DNA of 64,000 bases from assembly GCA_027625915.1 (NCBI GenBank), contig JANTQA010000012.1, positions 9,694,501 through 9,758,500 on the forward strand, in the 5' to 3' direction. Origin of the DNA: Anaeramoeba flamelloides. Its lineage: Eukaryota > Metamonada > Anaeramoebidae. Each line of letters opens with the position of its first letter. The stretch's first letter is position 1. This document shows, piece by piece, positions 23,686-34,789 of the stretch. A program made the translations under genes and the position numbers. The notes beneath the pieces were generated by a model. That model searched no databases. It was not told where the DNA came from and was given only the letters and a program-made list of their open reading frames with translations.

Positions 23686-24203
23686 TTCTTGATAAATTTT
23701 TTAATTCTTTTAATTTTGGTTTTTTAATTGATATGTGAATATATTATTTTAAGATTTATCCCAAATCCTTCATCTATAAAAGGTTTCTAATATTTTGTTA
23801 ATAAAATCCTTCGAAAGATTCAATTTGTATTGACTGGTGATATTCAAAATTGGTAAAATGTCCTTTCTCTCTTCATATTTTCATTTTCTTAAAAACATAT
23901 AATAATCAATAATTTCAATTTACACAAAAATTTCAACTCAAAATCTATAAAATCAACTTCTACATCAGAATTCCCAAGTAATAAATTAAAAAAAAATCAA
24001 AAAATCAAAAATCTCAAAAAAATAAAAATTTTTCAATGAAATATTTCTCTTTATATAGAAATTTAAGAAAAAAATATGAAAAATCGTTAATATAATTAAA
24101 ATTAAACAAAAGTTTTTTTTGATTTTCTTTAATAATATTAATGTTTACTCAATTTTCCTCAATTAAAAATCAATTTGGATATTATTTTTTTAATTATTTT
24201 TTA

Positions 24204-26832
24204 TTATAAATCAAATTTATAATTTTGATCTTCATTGGGGCAATTCTCAGCTTTATCTTGGGTCATGAAACGAATACCACCAGATATATTATAAAGATTT
24301 TTAAATCCATTTGACCTTAAGATTCTGTATGCCCTATATGCACGCCAACCTGCTTTACAATAAATAAAAGTATGCTTATTTGAATCTAGTTTGTATATAT
24401 CTTCTCTAAAATTGTTTTCGTAATCTATGTTGACTGAATTTGGGAAATTAAGGAAGCTGTGTTCCTTTGGTGTCATTACATCTACAACTTGGACATTGTT
24501 CTGGCCAAGTTCTTTAACTTTATTCAGAAAATCTTTATACGTAATATTTTTTGTTTGTCCTCGAAGAGAATCGCAGGCAATCATTGCCATTTGACAGACA
24601 ACATCCTTAGGTGCACCTATTAAAAAATAATTAAATTATTAAAAATGGGTAAAAAAATTCAGATTAAATTAACAGGCGATGATTAAAAATATAAGAAAAA
24701 AAAAAAAAAAAAAAAAAAATTAATCGATCAATCAATAAAATGATCCAAAACAATTAATGCCGTTTTAAAAAAGGTACGACCTAAAAATTATTTTGTTTAG
24801 TTCTGAAAATAGTTCTCTTAAATCATTTAAGGACAGTTTAAAAAGAATCTTTGGATAAATTTTTTTCCTTGGATTTTTTAAAAATGACCATAAGAAAGGA
24901 TCAATTAATCAATTAATAAAAAAAAAATATCAATTTAAATCTTTACCATATTGTGGACAATATGTAAGGTCGATTTGTTCAAAGTCAAAGACTGTCATAC
25001 CACCAGTGATTGCTGTTGCGATTACATCATTTCTTTTATCTACACCATCTTGGCCACAAATTTGTCCACCCAAGATTTTTCCTGTTCCCTTTTCATATAA
25101 TAATTTTGAGGCCACAGAAACAGCGCCAGGCATGTATCCAACGTGATTTAATGGGAACCCAACCGCGACTTCATAGGAGTAATTATTGTCTTTACATTCG
25201 TTTTCATTGAGTCCAGTTTTGGCACAGCCTATACCAAAGGCCTCAACGGCAAAGGTTCCAAGTACGGGTTTAAATTTCAAACGTTCTTCTTTTTTGACAA
25301 CAGAATTATAGCCAGCAATTCGGCCCATTTTATTGGCAGGACCAGCAAGGAAATTTGGTGCTTTGTTCTTTTTTAATAGATATTCACACAAGACGATGTC
25401 CCCACACGCAAAGACGTCTGGATAATTGGTTTGTAAATGCTCGTCAACATTTACAAATCCTTGTTTGTCAATATCAAGGCCAGAATTTGCAAGGAATTTT
25501 GTGTTTGGTCTTGAGCCCAAGGAAACCAGGGCCAAATCAAAATCAATTTCTTGTCCGTCCTTAAGAACAACTTTGTTTGCATACCCATTTTTCCCCATTT
25601 CAAACGAAGATGCTGCATTTCCCATCACAAATTTGAGTCCTTTTTTTTCCAAAAAGGTTTGATAATATTTTGCAAAATCTTTATCCAGTGCCCGAGGTAA
25701 GATACTCTCTTCCATGTCAACAATGGTAACTTCACACCCCAACTTCACAAAGTTTTCTGCAGACTCTAACCCAATAGCTCCAGCACCGCAGATCACAACT
25801 TTTTTAATTCCGCTGTGTTTGCTTAAGAAGAACATTATTTTATCCATATCATTGATTGTCTTTAATGAAAAAATGTTTGGTGCATAAATATTTTTGATTG
25901 GTGGTGCAAATGAATACGATCCTATAAGAGTTCATTCAAGAAAAAAGAGAATTTAATTTAAATTTATAATTACAAATTTGACTTAAATTACAGTTAAGTA
26001 TTTTAATGGTTTTTGAATTTTTGGTTGTTTCAAAAAAGTGTGTGGGGTAATCATTTACAAAGCTGACAAACAAAACGTTTTTATAAAAGTATTACTCAAA
26101 CTGATGAAAGTGTATAATAAACAGTCTAGGTAACACTTTTTCAAAGAGTTTCATTCTTCACTGTTTTTTTCAACAACGGTAATTTTTTACAAAACGCTAA
26201 AAGAAAGATAGAAAATTTAAAGTAAACCAAATTTTTTCTCATTCTCTTGTAAAAATCAGGAAAAAGAAAAAAATGATATTCAAGAATGAAAAAGAAAGAA
26301 ACATACCAGGAGAAATAATTAATTTATCATAATCATATATAACACTTTTTTTAACGTGGTGGTCATAAACTTTGATTTTGTTTTCATCACACATTACCTG
26401 TATAGCTTCGTTTCCTGTTTTTACATCAATTCGCATGTGCTCCCAAAATTTTTCGGCTGTGCTTAATAAAAGATTGTCACGATTTGGGATAGTACCACCA
26501 AGATGATAAGGTAAACCACAGTTTGCCCATGACATGAATTGTGATTTTTCAAGAATTGTAATATCGACATCTTCGCTAGTCCGTCTTTTTAACAAGAATT
26601 AAAAAATAAAAAAAAAAAGAAAAAGAATAAAAATTTATTTTTTTCAAGAGAATTTGAAAAGTTTGCATTATTTTTTTATTTTTAGAACAAGGTGAATTAT
26701 TTACCGAATTTTTGCCCCTGCTGAACACCCGCCAGCATTACCCCCAATAATAAATACTTTGGAAGTAAAATTTCTCAAAATACCAGAGAATTTGGTTGAG
26801 ATACCGTTTAATTTTGTAAGATTTGATAACAT
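24204..26832 (-). CDS. CoA-disulfide reductase/NADH oxidase-type flavoprotein fused to rhodanese domain (4 exons)
   Basis: FAD- and NAD(P)H-dependent disulfide/persulfide reductase with a C-terminal rhodanese domain, 597 residues. Exons are 26832-26705, 26584-26307, 25921-24947 and 24616-24204, and all junctions are in frame. Residues 26-40 hold the FAD motif VFIIGGNAGGCSAG. Cys65 in FMSWANCGLPYHLGG is the single redox cysteine of the CoADR/Nox family. GAGAIGLE at 181-188 binds NAD(P)H, and NHVGYMPGA with GVDKRNDVIATAI is the typical dimer-domain signature. The rhodanese Cys547 lies in IYCKAGWRAY. Known bacterial fusions of this layout reduce CoA-persulfides or polysulfide. The first 25 residues (MLSNLTKLNGISTKFSGILR...) contain Lys and Arg but no acidic residue, like a mitochondrial or hydrogenosomal presequence. 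The four spliceosomal introns show it is nuclear, whatever its origin. The domain calls are secure; substrate and location are inferred. Confidence 0.92.
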
Positions 26833-28148
26833 TGCAAAAAAATGATTCAAAATAATAGAATTACTTTTTTTAAACACCAGCGAAAAATCAACGAATTTTT
26901 AATCTTGGTAAAATTGTATTCATTCTTTTGCTCAGTCCATAATAACTTGTTTATTAATCGGATTTTTTATAAAAAAATTAGAAGAAATAGTTACAAACAC
27001 CTCAATAATTGTCCCAAAAGCTACAATTTTGTTTGGTTGTGCAAAAAGTGTGTTCTACAATTTGTTTTAATCAATAGAAAAAAACAATTATTGTTTAACT
27101 TGAGAAAATTTAAATATGTTTCATTAAACAGAACCAAGGAAGCAGAAAATACAAGTGGTTATAGAGCACTGTAAATTGTGAAACGAAGTAATATATTTTG
27201 AAAGAACGTTTGAAAAAATAGCAAAATGACATAATGATATCAATAAATCAACAACCGCTTTCTCAAAGCAAAAACAGAATACAATTTGAATTGGTTTAAA
27301 GAATGAGATAATTTCATTTGATTTTAATATGGAAGCAATTTTTTTTTGAAAATAGAAAGTAATTTTTTCCGACGATTTATTTTACAGTAATCAGTCTAAA
27401 GAAACAAACTAACAGTACACGTACTCACATTACTAGAAAATTGAGAGCTCTTTGTATTTCTGTCTCTAACTAACGAAATAAATTATTTAAAAATTGTTTA
27501 TTCCATTTATCGTTCAGAAAATCGTCCTCAAAATAGATTTTTGTCTTTTGGTAGAAACAAAAAAAAATTGGAAACTTTGTCGGTTAACTAAAGTTAATGA
27601 AATATCTCTTCTTTTATACAAAAAAATATTCCTCAAATTATGATTTCTAGTATCTCAACACTTAATATTCTCAAAACAAGTTTAGAAAAAAATTGCAGAA
27701 GAATATCGAATTGTAATTGGATATTTTTAAAAAACCAAACATGAATTTGGATTATTCAAATGACGTTGCATTTTGCATTTCTTTTAGTTCAAATGAATCG
27801 TTGAAGGTATTTTTCTTGAAGAGGTCAACAACAAAAAAAGACTGTAATTATAATGAATTTCGAATGGAAAACCAGTTTTAATTTCTCTTGATTTTGAAAA
27901 ATAAACAATAAACGTAATTGCAATTAAACAAATTCTTCACTGACATGATATTTTTGAAACCACCAATTGTTATTAAAAGAATAATCATTTTTTCGAATTT
28001 TTGTAAAGAACAAAACTATACATATTTTTTTCGTTAGATTTTGATAATTTTTATATAACAAGACCAAAAATAATATCTTTCTGATCCACTAATTAAAAAT
28101 CACAGGGGAATTTTGTATTGACAAACTATTAAATAAAAAATAGAGGAA
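26833..28148. other. Intergenic upstream of the CoADR-rhodanese gene
   Basis: The 110-residue frame at 26842-27174 (+) lies directly upstream of the reductase in divergent orientation. It contains CPKSYNFVWLCKKC but looks like no known domain and has AT-rich, intergenic-style composition, so I do not call it a gene. The rest has no coding signal. Confidence 0.4.
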
Positions 28149-29690
28149 ACTGATCTGAAAAAAAAGTAAATTGGAAACAAAAATTTTTTTCCTATTTTTT
28201 TGAAAACCCTTCATAATTTACTTTGATCATTACTAAAAAAGATCAAAATCATCAAAATTATTAATAGTTAATAAGAATCCAAAAAGATCCTAACACCTTT
28301 TAAGAGATATAGCATCTAATTTGAACTTTCATAATTGGAATTTCATCAAGATTGTTCAATTCTGTTATATGTTTAATAAATATGAAAAAATTATCACATC
28401 ATTTTACTTTTTTTTTCTTAAAAAATTGAGTATTCAAATATTGAAGACCATTGTTTTTCAAGCTCACTTTGAAAAAAGAGAAGAAAAATGAAGTAAAAAT
28501 TATTTACCGTTTACTTGATGCATTTAGTTTATTATCTTACATATGAAATTCTATGTTATTTAGTTGTGGGCTGTTATAAAAAAGAATAAAAACACATTTT
28601 GAAGACAACAAATCAGACAGAAATTAAAACTTTCAGAAATAATTGTTAATAATGAGTCTGGATTATTTTGTGAACACTTGAGAAAAATTCTCTTCTTATT
28701 TAAGACGAGTAAATTGTTATAATTATCAAATTTTGATTTTTCTTTTTATAGCGCAGTGAAAAAAAAACTGTACATGAAAAAAATCCCAGACAAGATTTTT
28801 AATTGTGAATTTTAGTAAAATTATTGTGTAATTTCATTTATTTACAATCGAATTCCTTTTTTTAAGAATCAAACTTTTTCAATTATAACTCCCCCACTTA
28901 TTAGAATGATGATTGATGAAATCACACTTGTTCAAAACACCATTCAATCAATCAAAAAACAAGAAGAAAAATTATCATTTTCCAAACTCTAGTAAACCTC
29001 AATAAAACTCGATTGTTTTTCAAAAAAAGTTGATCAACAGAGGACTTTCAAGCAATTACTCGAGTATTCTAGAGACACCTTACTTTGATGGACATTAGGT
29101 AGGTTTATTACCAATCTCATAAAAAAATTGGTTATTTATAATAAGGATTTCATTGAAATTAGACAAAAATTTTACTAATACCCACAATTAAAAATCTTGT
29201 CCGGGATTTTTTTCATGTCCGGTATTTTTTTCCCTGCGCTATAATTGTAAATCTTAAGAGAACCAGTAAAATATATTTTTTTTTGTTTATAAAATAGGAA
29301 AGCAGAATTAAGGATTAAAGAACCAAAGGAATTAATATAAAAATCAAAGTATGCAAAAAGAAATACCTATATTAAAAAGATCCTTTAAAATGGAAAAAAA
29401 TTCTAAAAAGTTATAAATTCTCCTTTTTGTTATGATTTAGTTTGAAAATGTCGTATTAATTTATTACAACAATTCAGTTGAACAATCTTGATGAAATTTA
29501 AATTATGAAATTTTAAATTATATGCTATATCTCTTAAAAGGTGTTAGGATCTTTTTGGATACTTCTGAACTTTTAATAATTTTGATGGTTTTGATCTTTT
29601 TCAGTAATGATCAAAGTAAATTATGAAGGGTTTTCAAAAAAATAGGAAAAAACTTTTTGTTTCTAATTTACTATTTTTTGAGGCCTTTCA
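28149..29690. mobile_element. Family N long-inverted-repeat element with a nested family M copy
   Basis: The arms 28149-28370 and 29471-29690 are reverse complements with moderate divergence. Examples are AAAACCCTTCATAATTTACT / AGTAAATTATGAAGGGTTTT and TAACACCTTTTAAGAGATAT / ATATCTCTTAAAAGGTGTTA. The space between them is occupied largely by the complete family M element at 28751-29240. Interior fragments (ACAT...AATGAAGTAAAAATT) resemble family B interiors. No coding sequence. Confidence 0.78.
28751..29240 (+). mobile_element. Family M transposon, complete copy 1
   Basis: A 490-bp element with inverted ends of about 57 bp: GCGCAGTGAAAAAAAAACTG on the left, and GCGCAGGGAAAAAAATACCG on the other strand at the right. 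Both continue with ACATGAAAAAAATCCC and AAGATTTTTAATTGTG. It is flanked on each side by TATA, so a TA or TATA duplication is possible. No ORF. Degraded relatives lie at 13135-13425 and 36281-36752. Confidence 0.88.
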
Positions 29691-30049
29691 GTGTTTTTTT
29701 TCCAACAAATCCTGTATTCTGATACCAAAACATATTTTCTAATAATAATTTGTAAAAACTCTGATCCAGTCTCAAAAATTTTTTTTAATCGGGACCTCTG
29801 ACTTTTAAAAGAGCTTTTTATTTGAAAATTCAATCTCTGGTGAAAAAAAAAACGTTTGGTTTGGTTACTGAATAACCTTTTCAAATGAAAATCTCAATTA
29901 TTAAAATAGACTATATCAAATCTTGAAAAAGAATAATGAGAACACATAAGTATAAGGAGATTTATTTTAATTTTTTAGAATTTGAAACTATGTTTTATTA
30001 ACCTTAGAAGTTTTATTTTCGGAAGAAATCTTTTTTCTAAAAATACTGT

Positions 30050-30400
30050 TAATTGCAAAATAATAAAGATCAAAATTTTCATTCAGCTTTTCAAAATAAT
30101 CACTTCTTCAAGAATTCAAATAAAATCATCAAAGACCCCAATTCTAAAATAGACACTAATACTATTAATTGTAAAATAAAAAGATCATTATTTTCAGTCA
30201 ACTTTCCAAAAATCTCATCTCCAAAAAAATTAAAATAAATCACCAGCAAAAGCCTACAATTCGTAAAATATAAAACGAAAGATTTAAGCTATTTTTCAAG
30301 AATTAAAAATTTGAAATGTAAAATGAGTGAAAAATCTTTTTTTGGAAAGTTGAATGAAAATATTGTTACCTTTATTTTGCAAGAAAGAGTAAACTTGACT
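30050..30400. repeat. Family G dispersed repeat, copy
   Basis: Contains AAAATCATCAAAGACCCCAA and GGAAAGTTGAATGAAAAT, which recur in the region 51180-51740 (ACCATCAAAGTCCTCAATTC, AGGAAAGTTGAATGAAAATT) and more weakly at 11750-11900 (GGAAAGCTGAATGGAAATTT). Boundaries are unclear. The ORF at 30053-30238 has no protein character. Confidence 0.45.
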
Positions 30401-30605
30401 GATTATTCTCGGTTGAGTCCCCTCCCATTTTCAGATTGCTGAAATAATTTAATTGTTGATAGTAATTTCTTTGAATGAATTTAACAATAAATTCTTTTTT
30501 TTTTTAATCATTTTTCCAAAGGAGAATTTGTTTTTCTTTTATCAAATGGAATCATGGTTCTGGAAAAAAAGTGAAATAGGGAAAAAAGTTGAATCATGGT
30601 TGTTA

Positions 30606-30945
30606 ATTTGGAACTTTACTGAAAAGGAAAAGTAAAATCAATTCAAAGTAGATACCAATTAATTTCAAATAATAATCGAGTTTTATTATTTTGAATTAAA
30701 AACGAACAAACACAATTTAAATCTACTTTCATACCCAAACCCCAAGAGTGGTTTTTGAGATCCTCAAAATAGTCCGATTTTTTGAACAATTTTTTAATAA
30801 TTAATTAATCAAAGAAAACATCCTCGAAAAGATACTATTAAAAAAAACTGTTATTGTGTTGAATCCTTGCTTTTGTCTTTATTTATCGATTTATTAATTC
30901 TTATATTAAATGATCTTACTTTTCATTTTTAGTAAGGTCCCAAAC
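30606..30945 (+). mobile_element. Family L MITE, complete copy 1
   Basis: A 340-bp element flanked by TA (30604-30605, 30946-30947). The left end ATTTGGAACTTTACTGAAAA and the right end on the other strand GTTTGGGACCTTACTAAAAA match, both continuing into GAAAAGTAA. Non-coding. The ACCTTACTGAAAA word is also found near the ends of family A. Confidence 0.78.
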
Positions 30946-30947
30946 TA

Positions 30948-31879
30948 ATAACAATGTTTCACTTTTTTTCCAGATGGTTAATTTCAAAATAAACAGTAAA
31001 ATTTAAAAAAAAAAAAAAATAACAGAATATGCCAGTAAAGACATATAATAAAAATATTAAATTTTAAAACTTTATTTAAAAATAGACAAAGTTCGTATTT
31101 CAATCTACAAAAGTAGATTTAAAATTAAAAAATAAGTTAGAATTATCTTGTTTTTGGACATATATTAAGTAAATTTAAAATTATCAATAAAAGATAATAA
31201 AAAAAATCAGCTGTAACAAGAACACTTATTATTAATTGACGCAAATCTTGATCAATTTAGAAAAAATACAATAACCAATAACTCTAGATAGAAATATCTT
31301 GAATAATTAATGATTATTAGGTATAATAATAATAATATATAAAAATAGAGAAGTATCTCTGTTTTTTAATAATTTAAGAAATAAACAGAAATTTTCATAA
31401 ATTTTTAGATTATTCCTGGAATTAAAAAAAAAACTAACCACAAAAAATATTTAAAATGGGAGTGCTCGTTTTACATACTAAAACTAAGAAATCCCACAAA
31501 TTATCTCAACAAATATTCTTATGTAAATGGTCAGAATAAAATAATTGTGTAAGGTTTTGTAATTTATGTAAAAATTATTTCAATCTTGAAAAAGATGAAA
31601 ATATCAAATCATTTTTTTATTCGACTCGTGACTAGGCTTTAATTAATTTAAGAAAGACAAAGAAAATTAAATAAATTTTTGGTTTATTTCTAAAATTCGA
31701 AAAAACGAACGACGTCCATTCTATAATGAAAAACAAATAATTTCGAATAAAAAATTATAATAAATTAAAAAAAAAATAAGAATAAAGAATCATTATATAT
31801 TTTGAAATTGAATAATTATAAAGAAAATTAAGATTCTTTATTAAAATATCTAAACAAAAAATTAGAAGTTATGGAAATG
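30948..31879. other. AT-rich intergenic, no gene seen
   Basis: No ORF or repeat with a clear boundary. Long A/T runs and a short ATA/ATT-rich block at 31320-31350. Confidence 0.4.
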
Positions 31880-32160
31880 TCAACAAGTGCCGTAGAGTGC
31901 CTAGGTTTTTTTTTAAATTCAGAAATAAAAAGAAAATTTTTGAAATTTTCATATAATTTCTAAAATTAAAAAAAAACCTAACCGCAGTTTTCTTGAGATT
32001 GTCTGTTTTATCTGTTAAGTGTTCTAGGTTTTTTTTACTTTTTTAAATAAACATAAAAATTTAATTAATTTTCGGTTTATTTCAAAAAGTAAAAAAAACC
32101 TAATGAAAATCTATCGATTTTACAAATAAACAGAAAACTCAAGAAAACCTAACCGTGCCT
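31880..32160. repeat. Family D modular repeat, block 3
   Basis: Carries GTGCCGTAGAGTGCCTAGGT at its left, AAAAAAACCTAACCGCAG in the middle and AAAACTCAAGAAAACCTAAC at the right, with AAAATCTATCGATTTTAC near the end. The modules match 11258-11690 in inverted order. Confidence 0.65.
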
Positions 32161-32781
32161 TTTTTATTTTAATTGATAATATATATAGAAAAAAAGTTAA
32201 TTTTACTCAATTATTTTAAATTAAAAAAAAAACCGAGTGTTGATTTTCTTTGGTTTTTTGAAAGGATCCAGCAAAATATTTGTTTTATTTTCTTCTGAAA
32301 AATCAAAAAAAAGCTTAAGGATGTAAGAGGAAATTAATTTCATAACATCAAAATAGGAAAGAAAAAAAAATTTTCCCAAAATTTATTTTAGAAATAATAT
32401 AATAACAAATTAATTTGGAATTGAAAGTGTTTAAATCAAAAATTGGGTGTAATTTGATTAAAAAGAATAAAAAAAGTTTAAAATGATATTTAAAATCTAA
32501 TATTAATGCATTCTCAAAAATTACAGAAATTTGAAAAAACACGGAAACTAGCCCCAAGAAAAAACTAAATGGAAAAAATAAAACTTTTGAGAAAAGATCT
32601 AGAAATCGTAAATTTTCAATGTAATTCATTGTGTAATTAAAAAAATTCTTGAAATTAAAAGTAAAAAATGCGATCAATATTAATATCATTCAGAGAGTTT
32701 GATTTGATAGTTCAAAGTAAAACTTTGAATTGAAGATTTTCAAAAACAAAAAAAAAAAAAAAATTATTTTTCTCGGATTAA

Positions 32782-33333
32782 GGTTTACAATCCCTGAAAC
32801 TGGAAAAAAGATTATCTTGTATTGGGTGTGTCAACTTGTTATTTTGGTTCTTAGCTGATGGATCCACGACTAAGTTTGGATCGTATAGGTGGTTGAAAAA
32901 GGCTATTTTTGTGATTTTATTTTTTTTTTTTCCGAAATCCAGATTGATGAGTCTAATATTAATTAATTGGAAGGTATTGAATTGAAAGTGTTAATTTTTG
33001 GGTTGTCAATTGAAATAATCATTTTCCTTTTACAGAATTAGGAGTAAATAAAAAACAATTTTTTTACAAGCATCAAATAATACAAAGCGTAAATAAAAAT
33101 TTCAACATAGAAAACAAAAAACTCAATTACTAATTAAATATCTTCCAATTAATTAATCTTAGACTCATCAATTCGGATTTCGGAAAAAAAAAAAATAAAA
33201 TCACAAAAATAGCCTTTTTCAACCACCTATACGATCCAAACTTAGTTGTGGATCGATCAGCTAAGAACCAAAATAACAAGTTGACACACCCAATACAAGA
33301 TAATCTTTTTTCCAGTTTCAGGGATTGTAAACC
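32782..33333. mobile_element. Family P hairpin element (TTAA- or TA-flanked)
   Basis: A 552-bp element. The left arm 32782-33000 and the right arm 33120-33333 are reverse complements with few mismatches. The ends GGTTTACAATCCCTGAAACT and inverse are bounded by TTAA on both sides (32778-32781, 33334-33337). TTAA would be piggyBac-like; a TA duplication with ends AGGTTTACA is equally compatible. The long shared word ATAGGTGGTTGAAAAAGGCT / inverse shows recent origin. Non-coding; it ends about 100 bp beyond the 3' end of GID8. Confidence 0.85.
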
Positions 33334-33430
33334 TTAAGTCCCCTGAATGCACCCAAAAAAATAAAACTTGATTATAGTATTTTTATTATTATAATTTTTT
33401 TTTGAATAAAAGAGAAATTTTCAATATTCC

Positions 33431-34285
33431 TTATTTTTTCTCTTCACTGAATACAAGATTGCCTGTAGGAAGGTTTTCTTTAGTTAATTTGGGGAATTTT
33501 ATCTTTTTGTCAAGTTCTTCTTGACAATAAAATAAGGTTTTTAAGATTTGCTCTATTTTTGATTCATCTTCTTGCTTTTGTGTTGAAAGGATTGAAGAGT
33601 TGACTTCCCTTGAAACGGATTGTCTTTGGGAGTTATCAACGAGGAAGGAAAGAGGGGAATTGTCAAGTTTATCAAAGGTGAATAAGGCCATGACTTCGTC
33701 GAGTTCATTTAACAACTCTTCATTCCCTTCACAGAGCTGGCCCAGCTCTTGAGCAAACTCAAGAGCAATTTGTTGGTTGCCAGATTTGATTAATTCAATT
33801 AGTTTTTGCTTTTGTAAATGGAAATAAAGGTTTGGGTTATTATCAAACAATTCTGGATCAAGTTCATTAATAAGCTCAACAGATTTCTGAATGTTGCCCT
33901 CGTTAATCGATTGGCGGATCTCTCTTCTTGAGGAGAGTTCTTCAAGATCAACTTCAGGCAAGGTTCCCGTTTCCTTTTGGAATTCTTCTGCTGCCTCTTT
34001 GAATCCTTCTGTAACCAAATAATTCATAACTAAACGATTAAGATCTTTGTCTGAAACTACTTGCTCGTTTAATAATTGTTCCCATTTTTCTTCAGTAATT
34101 CGTTTCTTTTGCTGAGTAAAAAAAATAAATTAAAAAAAAAGAGAAAGAAAAAGAAAAAGAAAAAAAAAACGAAAAAAAAAAACAAAAAGAAAACGGAAAC
34201 ATTATGAAGTGAAAAGAAAGGTTAATTAAAGCTTTGGAGAATATTTTTAAAGAATAAATTTTAGTTCAATGCTACTTACTGTCAT
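33431..34285 (-). CDS. GID8: GID8/TWA1, LisH-CTLH subunit of the GID/CTLH E3 ligase (2 exons)
   Basis: Scaffold subunit of the CTLH (GID) ubiquitin ligase, which targets metabolic enzymes in yeast and other substrates in animals. Exon 1 is only six bases (34285-34280, Met-Thr), followed by a 168-nt intron (donor GTAAGTAG, acceptor CTCAG) and exon 2 at 34111-33431. The product is 228 residues, the length I recall for human GID8. LisH: DLNRLVMNYLVTEGFKEAAE. CTLH: IRQSINEGNIQKSVELINEL and LYFHLQKQKLIELIKSG. CRA-like C-terminus: LEFAQELGQL and FDKLDNSPLSFL. The spacing of these blocks follows GID8 closely, distinguishing it from RanBPM or MAEA, which have extra domains. It is divergent from the importin gene across 504 bp. 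The start in the tiny exon is the least certain part; the protein could otherwise lack two residues but would then have no upstream Met. Confidence 0.93.
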
Positions 34286-34789
34286 TTTGTTCTCAAAAAT
34301 TGAATGGGTATATGGGATTAAAGAAAAAAAGATAAAAAAATAAAAAGTTTATTATTCTTCCATTTTGTTAGAATATGTAAAATCTTGAAATTCCTATTTA
34401 ATATAACTTTAGGTACACTTAATTTTGGTCTTTATTTTTCTCAAACAAGCCTAACTAAGATTTATTCCTCAAAACTAAAAATTCCCTAAATAGACACAAA
34501 CATTAATTAATCTCTTGTTCTTTCCAAAGTCTGGAACATGAGAAAAAGAAGTATAGTTTTTGTTTTTACAAAATTTTGTATTCCAGTCTTCCTTTTCCTT
34601 TGTTAACCAAAACTTTTTGACTAATTACTCGAAGATTTGTGAAATTTCTCTCCTTATTTCGTTTGAATACACAGAAAGTAGATTTACAATTTAATACACA
34701 ATTTCCCATAAAAACAACACAGATTGTTTTCTCATAATCTTCAATGTAATTAATAACAAACAAATCATTTTTTCATTTCTATCATTTTG
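34286..34789. promoter_or_regulatory. Divergent intergenic region between GID8 and importin
   Basis: A 504-bp spacer between two outward-facing start codons, which must hold both promoters. No TATA-like or other element can be singled out in such AT-rich DNA. A minus-strand frame at 34566-34763 is not credible as a gene. Confidence 0.55.

Noticed and set aside
26842-27174. 110-residue ORF upstream of the reductase gene with a CPKS...CKKC pattern
   Set aside because: Composition dominated by N, K, F, I and L as in random AT-rich frames. The cysteines do not form a recognisable zinc motif, and there is no splice or domain support.
32348-32689. 113-residue minus-strand ORF
   Set aside because: F/K/I/N-rich translation without domain features in repeat-flanking intergenic DNA.
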